From assembly GCA_002423265.1 (NCBI GenBank), contig DIVE01000071.1:1-9946 (forward strand): a stretch of DNA of 9,946 nt, read 5' to 3'. The position numbers were made by a program, and so were the translations under genes. Source of the DNA: Methylophilaceae bacterium UBA6140. GTDB lineage: Bacteria; Pseudomonadota; Gammaproteobacteria; Burkholderiales; Methylophilaceae. Below are positions 6,362-9,946 of the stretch, in pieces. The stretch's first letter is position 1, and each line of letters begins with the position of its first letter. The notes beneath the pieces were generated by a model. It did no database searches and was not told the origin of the DNA. It worked only from the letters and a program-made list of their open reading frames with translations.

Positions 6362-9178
6362 ATGCTGAATAAATTCTCAACGCTCTGGCGTTTTTTATTG
6401 CCGGTTTTGTTATTGCTCGCGATCGCAGCGTTGATGCTCGTGTGGCAGCAAACCGCCCAGCAACTGTTGACGATCGAGCAGGGCGCGAGGCAGCAGGCGT
6501 ACTCGCTTTCGCAACTGCTGGATATCACCGACCGTATGGTCTCGGAAAAAGCCGATACCGCCATGCTGCTGCTGAAAGAGCGGGCCAGCGCACTGGGCAA
6601 CCCGGCGCTGAAAGGCCGGGTGAAAGTCAACAACCTCAGCCTGCCCAATCTTGTTTTCGGCGACACGCCGGTCTCCAACTCCTCCTTCCTGGTCGATGGC
6701 ATTACCGACATCTTCGGCGGCTCAGCCACCCTCTTCGTCAAATCCGGCGAAACGTTTTACCGACTTTCCACCAATATCCGGCAAAACGGCAAGCGCGCGA
6801 CAGGCAGCATACTCGACCCTGACGGCAAGGTCATCAAGGCAGTTTCCGAGGGCCGCTCGTTTCAGGGCGTGGTCAATATTCTGGGGCAACCCTACCTGAC
6901 ACGCTACGACCCGATGCTGGACGAGCGCGGCGCGCTGATCGGCATCTGGTATGTCGGCTACAGGATCGACATGCAGGCGATTCGTGAGGCAGTTGAGAAA
7001 TCACGCTATTTATCCAGCGGTTTCGTTGCCATCGTCGATGACAGGAATGAGATCAAATTTCTCTCGAAACATGCCCCGTCGGGCTTCATCGCCGATTTCA
7101 TCGAATCGCCGCCGGCCGATTGGATGATCATCAGGGAAGCCTTGCAGCAATGGGGGTTCAGGATCATCGTCGCCTACCCCTTGCTCGAAGCATACAAGGC
7201 AGGCTTGTCCAACTCCATTTTGCTCATCAGCGAAACCACTCTGCTCGGCATATTGCTGATTGCAGTGATTCTCTGGCAGCTCCGGCGACTGGTGATTGAC
7301 CCGATCGGCACCGACCCGTCAATGGCGATCGAAGTGGTGCAAAAAATCGCCAAGGGCGATCTGGAGCATGACGGCCTCACTGCAAAACCCGGCACCCTGA
7401 TGGCCAACGTGCTCAATATGCGCGAAAAGCTGCGAAAAATGCTCAACGTGCTGCAAAAAAACGCCGATGGCATGAGATTGTCAGCCAGCGTTTTTCAGCA
7501 TGCGCACGACGGCATTTTTATCACCGATGCCAGGTCGCGCATCGTCGAAATCAACCCGGCATTCACTGAAATCAGCGGTTACAGCCACGAAGATGCAATA
7601 GGCAGGACGCCCGCCGAGCTGCGCTTTGCCTGTGACCAACCGCAGCTGTTCGACACGCTCTGGCATGACAGTGCCAGTGACGGTGACTGGAAAGGTGAAA
7701 GCCGCAACAAACGCAAAAACGGCGAGATTTATATTGCATCGCTGGATCTGTTCGTCGTCAGGGACGACCGTCGCCAGATCAGCCACTACGTCGGCGTATT
7801 CTCCGACATCACCGCCGAAATGGCGCACCGGGAAAACCTTGAACACATGGCTTACCATGATGCGTTGACGCAACTGCCGAACCGGACCTTGCTTGCCGAC
7901 CGGCTGCACGGAGCGCTGATCCATGCCCGGCATACCGGCCAGCTGCTCGCCGTCTGTTATTTCGATCTGGATAATTTCAAGGAAGTCAATGACCGCTACG
8001 GCCACGCTATCGGAGACAGTCTGCTGGTGCAGTTCGGCCGCCGCATGCGCGAATGTCTGCGCCAATGCGACACGCTGGCACGCATGGGCGGTGACGAATT
8101 TGCATTACTGTTATGCAGCCTCGATTCGCAGGATGAGTGTGTACAGGCACTGAATCGCATACAGGAAGTCATCAGGCAGCCGTTCACGCTCGGCGAAGTT
8201 GTTCTCAGTGTTTCGGCCAGCATGGGTTACACCCTGTTTCCGCACGACAATTCAACCCCGGACACGCTGCTGCGCCATGCCGACCATGCCATGTATCTCG
8301 CCAAAATCAACGGCGGCTGCAGACATCAACTGTTCGATGCCGAGCATGACCGGCTTACCCGCGGACAGCGGCAGGAACGTGAACGCATCGAGCAGGCGCT
8401 GTCAGCGAATGAATTCCGCTTGTTCTATCAACCCAAAGTCGATATGCAGCGCGGCGTGGTCGTCAGCATGGAAGCGTTGATTCGCTGGCAACATCCGGAA
8501 ACGGGATTGCGGCCGCCGAATGATTTCCTGCCGCAAATCGAACATACCGACTTCATCATCGAATTGGGCGAGTGGGTGATCATGGAAGCATTGCGGCAAA
8601 TGCAGGCCTGGCAGAAAACCGGCCTTGATATCCCGGTCAGCGTCAACATTGCCGCCCATCATCTGATGCAGCCCAACTTTGCCGAACGGCTTGACCACCT
8701 GCTCAGCCTTTATCCGGACGTGAGACCGGGCAAGCTGGAGCTCGAGATCACCGAAACCGCAGTGATCGAGGATATTTCAGGCGTGACGCAAATCATGCAG
8801 GACTGCAAATTGCTCGGCGTCACCTTCGCGCTTGACGATTTCGGTGTCGGCTATTCTTCTCTGACCTACCTGAGACGCCTGCCTATCGACATCATCAAGA
8901 TCGACCAGTCGTTCGTCCGCGGCATGCTGCATGATGCCGACGATCTGACCCTGATCGCAGGGGTGATCAGCCTCAGTCGTGAATTCGGCCGCAGCGTGGT
9001 TGCCGAAGGTCTGGAAACTGCCGAACATGGCGTGCAACTTCTGCGTATGGGCTGCAGCGTCGCACAGGGCTTCGGCATCGCGCCGCCGATGGCAGCGGAA
9101 CTGGTTGAAAAGTGGGCTGCCTGCTACCAACCGGACGAGAATTGGGAGCATGCGAATTGGCAGAACATTCATCATTGA
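6362..9178 (+). CDS. Membrane-bound Cache-HAMP-PAS-GGDEF-EAL cyclic-di-GMP enzyme
   Basis: A 938-residue sensor that may both make and degrade the second messenger cyclic di-GMP. A first membrane helix (about 11-28) and a second (about 284-306) enclose a periplasmic Cache domain with the typical sequence ILGQPYLTRYDP and GIWYVGY. A HAMP linker (307-360, GTDPSMAIEVVQKIAKGDL) and a PAS domain (about 373-487) follow. In the GGDEF domain (about 495-660) the signature GGDEF is at 576-580, with FDLDNFK at 534-540, and an inhibitory-site RxxD (R567, D570) five residues before it. In the EAL domain (about 672-915), E704 of EAL, N762, E795, D825-D826, K846 and E882 are all present, so both active sites look competent. 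The start at 6362 is fixed by an in-frame TAA at 6344-6346, but its ribosome-binding site is weak. The periplasmic ligand is unknown. Confidence 0.95.
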   Translation: MLNKFSTLWRFLLPVLLLLAIAALMLVWQQTAQQLLTIEQGARQQAYSLSQLLDITDRMVSEKADTAMLLLKERASALGNPALKGRVKVNNLSLPNLVFGDTPVSNSSFLVDGITDIFGGSATLFVKSGETFYRLSTNIRQNGKRATGSILDPDGKVIKAVSEGRSFQGVVNILGQPYLTRYDPMLDERGALIGIWYVGYRIDMQAIREAVEKSRYLSSGFVAIVDDRNEIKFLSKHAPSGFIADFIESPPADWMIIREALQQWGFRIIVAYPLLEAYKAGLSNSILLISETTLLGILLIAVILWQLRRLVIDPIGTDPSMAIEVVQKIAKGDLEHDGLTAKPGTLMANVLNMREKLRKMLNVLQKNADGMRLSASVFQHAHDGIFITDARSRIVEINPAFTEISGYSHEDAIGRTPAELRFACDQPQLFDTLWHDSASDGDWKGESRNKRKNGEIYIASLDLFVVRDDRRQISHYVGVFSDITAEMAHRENLEHMAYHDALTQLPNRTLLADRLHGALIHARHTGQLLAVCYFDLDNFKEVNDRYGHAIGDSLLVQFGRRMRECLRQCDTLARMGGDEFALLLCSLDSQDECVQALNRIQEVIRQPFTLGEVVLSVSASMGYTLFPHDNSTPDTLLRHADHAMYLAKINGGCRHQLFDAEHDRLTRGQRQERERIEQALSANEFRLFYQPKVDMQRGVVVSMEALIRWQHPETGLRPPNDFLPQIEHTDFIIELGEWVIMEALRQMQAWQKTGLDIPVSVNIAAHHLMQPNFAERLDHLLSLYPDVRPGKLELEITETAVIEDISGVTQIMQDCKLLGVTFALDDFGVGYSSLTYLRRLPIDIIKIDQSFVRGMLHDADDLTLIAGVISLSREFGRSVVAEGLETAEHGVQLLRMGCSVAQGFGIAPPMAAELVEKWAACYQPDENWEHANWQNIHH

Positions 9179-9242
9179 AATTCGGCAGTGACACCGCCCT
9201 GCATGCTCGGCGCGCCTCCCTGCTCATCTTGCCGCAGCTGAT

Positions 9243-9946
9243 GTGACTCAACGTTACATTCAACTTGCCGCCGGTCGCCTGGCCGTTCTCGACGCCGACA
9301 CCCCTTTTCCACCCCCGGACCGGGCGCTGACAGAACCCGATGGGCTGCTGGCCGTCGGCGGTGACCTCAGCGTACAAAGATTGCTTGATGCTTATTCACA
9401 AGGCATTTTTCCCTGGTTCGGCAAGGGCGAGCCCGTTCTCTGGTGGAGTCCGGATCCACGCATGGTGCTCTATCCGGACGAGCTGCGGATTTCGCGTTCT
9501 CTGGCAAAAACACTGAAATCCGGGAAGTTGCAGGCAGGAGCTTACGAAGTGCGTTTCGACACCGCCTTTGTTGAAGTCATGCAAGCCTGCTCGACGGCAG
9601 CACGTCCAGAACAGGACGGCACCTGGATCACCGGCAGCATGATTGCTGCCTATACGCACCTGCATCAAGCGGGCTACGCCCACAGCGCGGAAACCTGGAT
9701 AGACGGCCAGCTGGCCGGCGGCCTTTACGGCGTCGCCATCGGCCGCATGTTTTACGGCGAATCCATGTTTCACCATGTGACCGACGCTTCCAAGGTAGCC
9801 TTCGTGCGGCTGGTGCAAGAACTTGCAGCCAGAGGCTTCGGTCTGATCGATTGCCAGATGAAAACCGCGCACCTTGCTTCGTTTGGCGCAAGGGAGATTC
9901 CGCGCAAGGATTTTTTACAGCAGCTGGAGAAATTGATACATTACCC
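9243..9946 (+). CDS. aat: Leucyl/phenylalanyl-tRNA-protein transferase (3' partial)
   Basis: Transfers Leu or Phe from aminoacyl-tRNA to the N-terminus of proteins bearing a basic first residue, marking them for ClpS/ClpAP degradation by the N-end rule. About 234 residues are visible and the frame runs off the right edge; family members are roughly this long, so only a few residues are missing. Motifs are FPPPDRAL, DGLLAVGGDLS, QGIFPWF (53-59), WWSPDPRMVL (67-76), TWITGSMIAAY, HSAETWIDGQLAGGLYGVAIGRMFYGESMF (read in parts) and LIDCQ. The frame opens after a TGA at 9189-9191 and contains no ATG before the conserved region, so GTG at 9243 is the only plausible start. No clear ribosome-binding site precedes it, and an ATG-TGA pair overlaps it. 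It follows the GGDEF-EAL gene by 64 bases on the same strand. Confidence 0.93.
   Translation, partial: MTQRYIQLAAGRLAVLDADTPFPPPDRALTEPDGLLAVGGDLSVQRLLDAYSQGIFPWFGKGEPVLWWSPDPRMVLYPDELRISRSLAKTLKSGKLQAGAYEVRFDTAFVEVMQACSTAARPEQDGTWITGSMIAAYTHLHQAGYAHSAETWIDGQLAGGLYGVAIGRMFYGESMFHHVTDASKVAFVRLVQELAARGFGLIDCQMKTAHLASFGAREIPRKDFLQQLEKLIHY

Noticed and set aside
7481..8065. 194-codon open frame on the minus strand opposite the PAS-GGDEF part
   Set aside because: It mirrors conserved PAS and GGDEF codons; the product resembles no protein family I know.
9146..9208. GAGCATGC and GCATGCTC as a terminator after the GGDEF-EAL gene
   Set aside because: The arms are 47 bases apart, share a self-complementary core and have no T run; chance is the simpler explanation.
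1..9946. Mobile element, CRISPR array, tRNA or defence system
   Set aside because: I saw no transposase or integrase, no regularly spaced repeats, no tRNA-like cloverleaf, and every long frame but one belongs to a familiar chromosomal family.

Overview
The window reads as ordinary chromosomal DNA of a Gram-negative proteobacterium, most likely a betaproteobacterium. An Oxalobacteraceae/Burkholderiales-type genome is my tentative guess from protein style, moderate-to-high GC and the gene set; no rRNA or other phylogenetic marker is present to settle it. Lipoprotein and export signals, an outer-membrane-type lipocalin and an Aat transferase fit a diderm cell. I see no tRNA or rRNA gene, CRISPR array, transposase or phage gene.

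Layout. (1) Positions 1-3135, plus strand: a tight run of five genes. These are the 3' part of an RhlE-type DEAD-box RNA helicase (cut by the window's left edge), a YaiI/YqxD-family PIN-like protein, a Blc-type lipocalin lipoprotein, an SMR-family small transporter close to SugE/Gdx, and an unrecognised single-pass membrane protein. Gaps are 3, -1, 19 and 4 bases, so co-transcription and partial translational coupling are likely. (2) Positions 3140-6201, minus strand: a YgiQ-type radical SAM protein followed 8 bases later by an exported TraB/GumN-family protein. The two blocks converge with stop codons only four bases apart. (3) Positions 6202-6361: a 160-base AT-rich divergent control region holding two palindromes. 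(4) Positions 6362-9178, plus strand: a 938-residue membrane sensor (Cache-HAMP-PAS-GGDEF-EAL) for cyclic-di-GMP. (5) Positions 9243 to the right edge, plus strand: Aat (leucyl/phenylalanyl-tRNA-protein transferase) from a GTG start, missing only its last few residues.

How the genes fit together. rhlE and yaiI may both act on RNA (helicase plus a nuclease-like PIN fold), although YaiI has no proven activity. blc and the SMR gene form a cell-envelope/efflux pair whose adjacency is also known from enterobacteria. The cyclic-di-GMP enzyme is a self-contained environmental sensor. Aat belongs to the N-end rule protein-degradation pathway.

I found no convincing novel multi-gene system. The most interesting signals are a textbook intrinsic terminator lying inside the signal-peptide codons of the TraB/GumN gene, the blc-SMR linkage with an SMR variant lacking the usual Trp16, an unassigned membrane protein in the same operon, and the palindromes in the divergent region.
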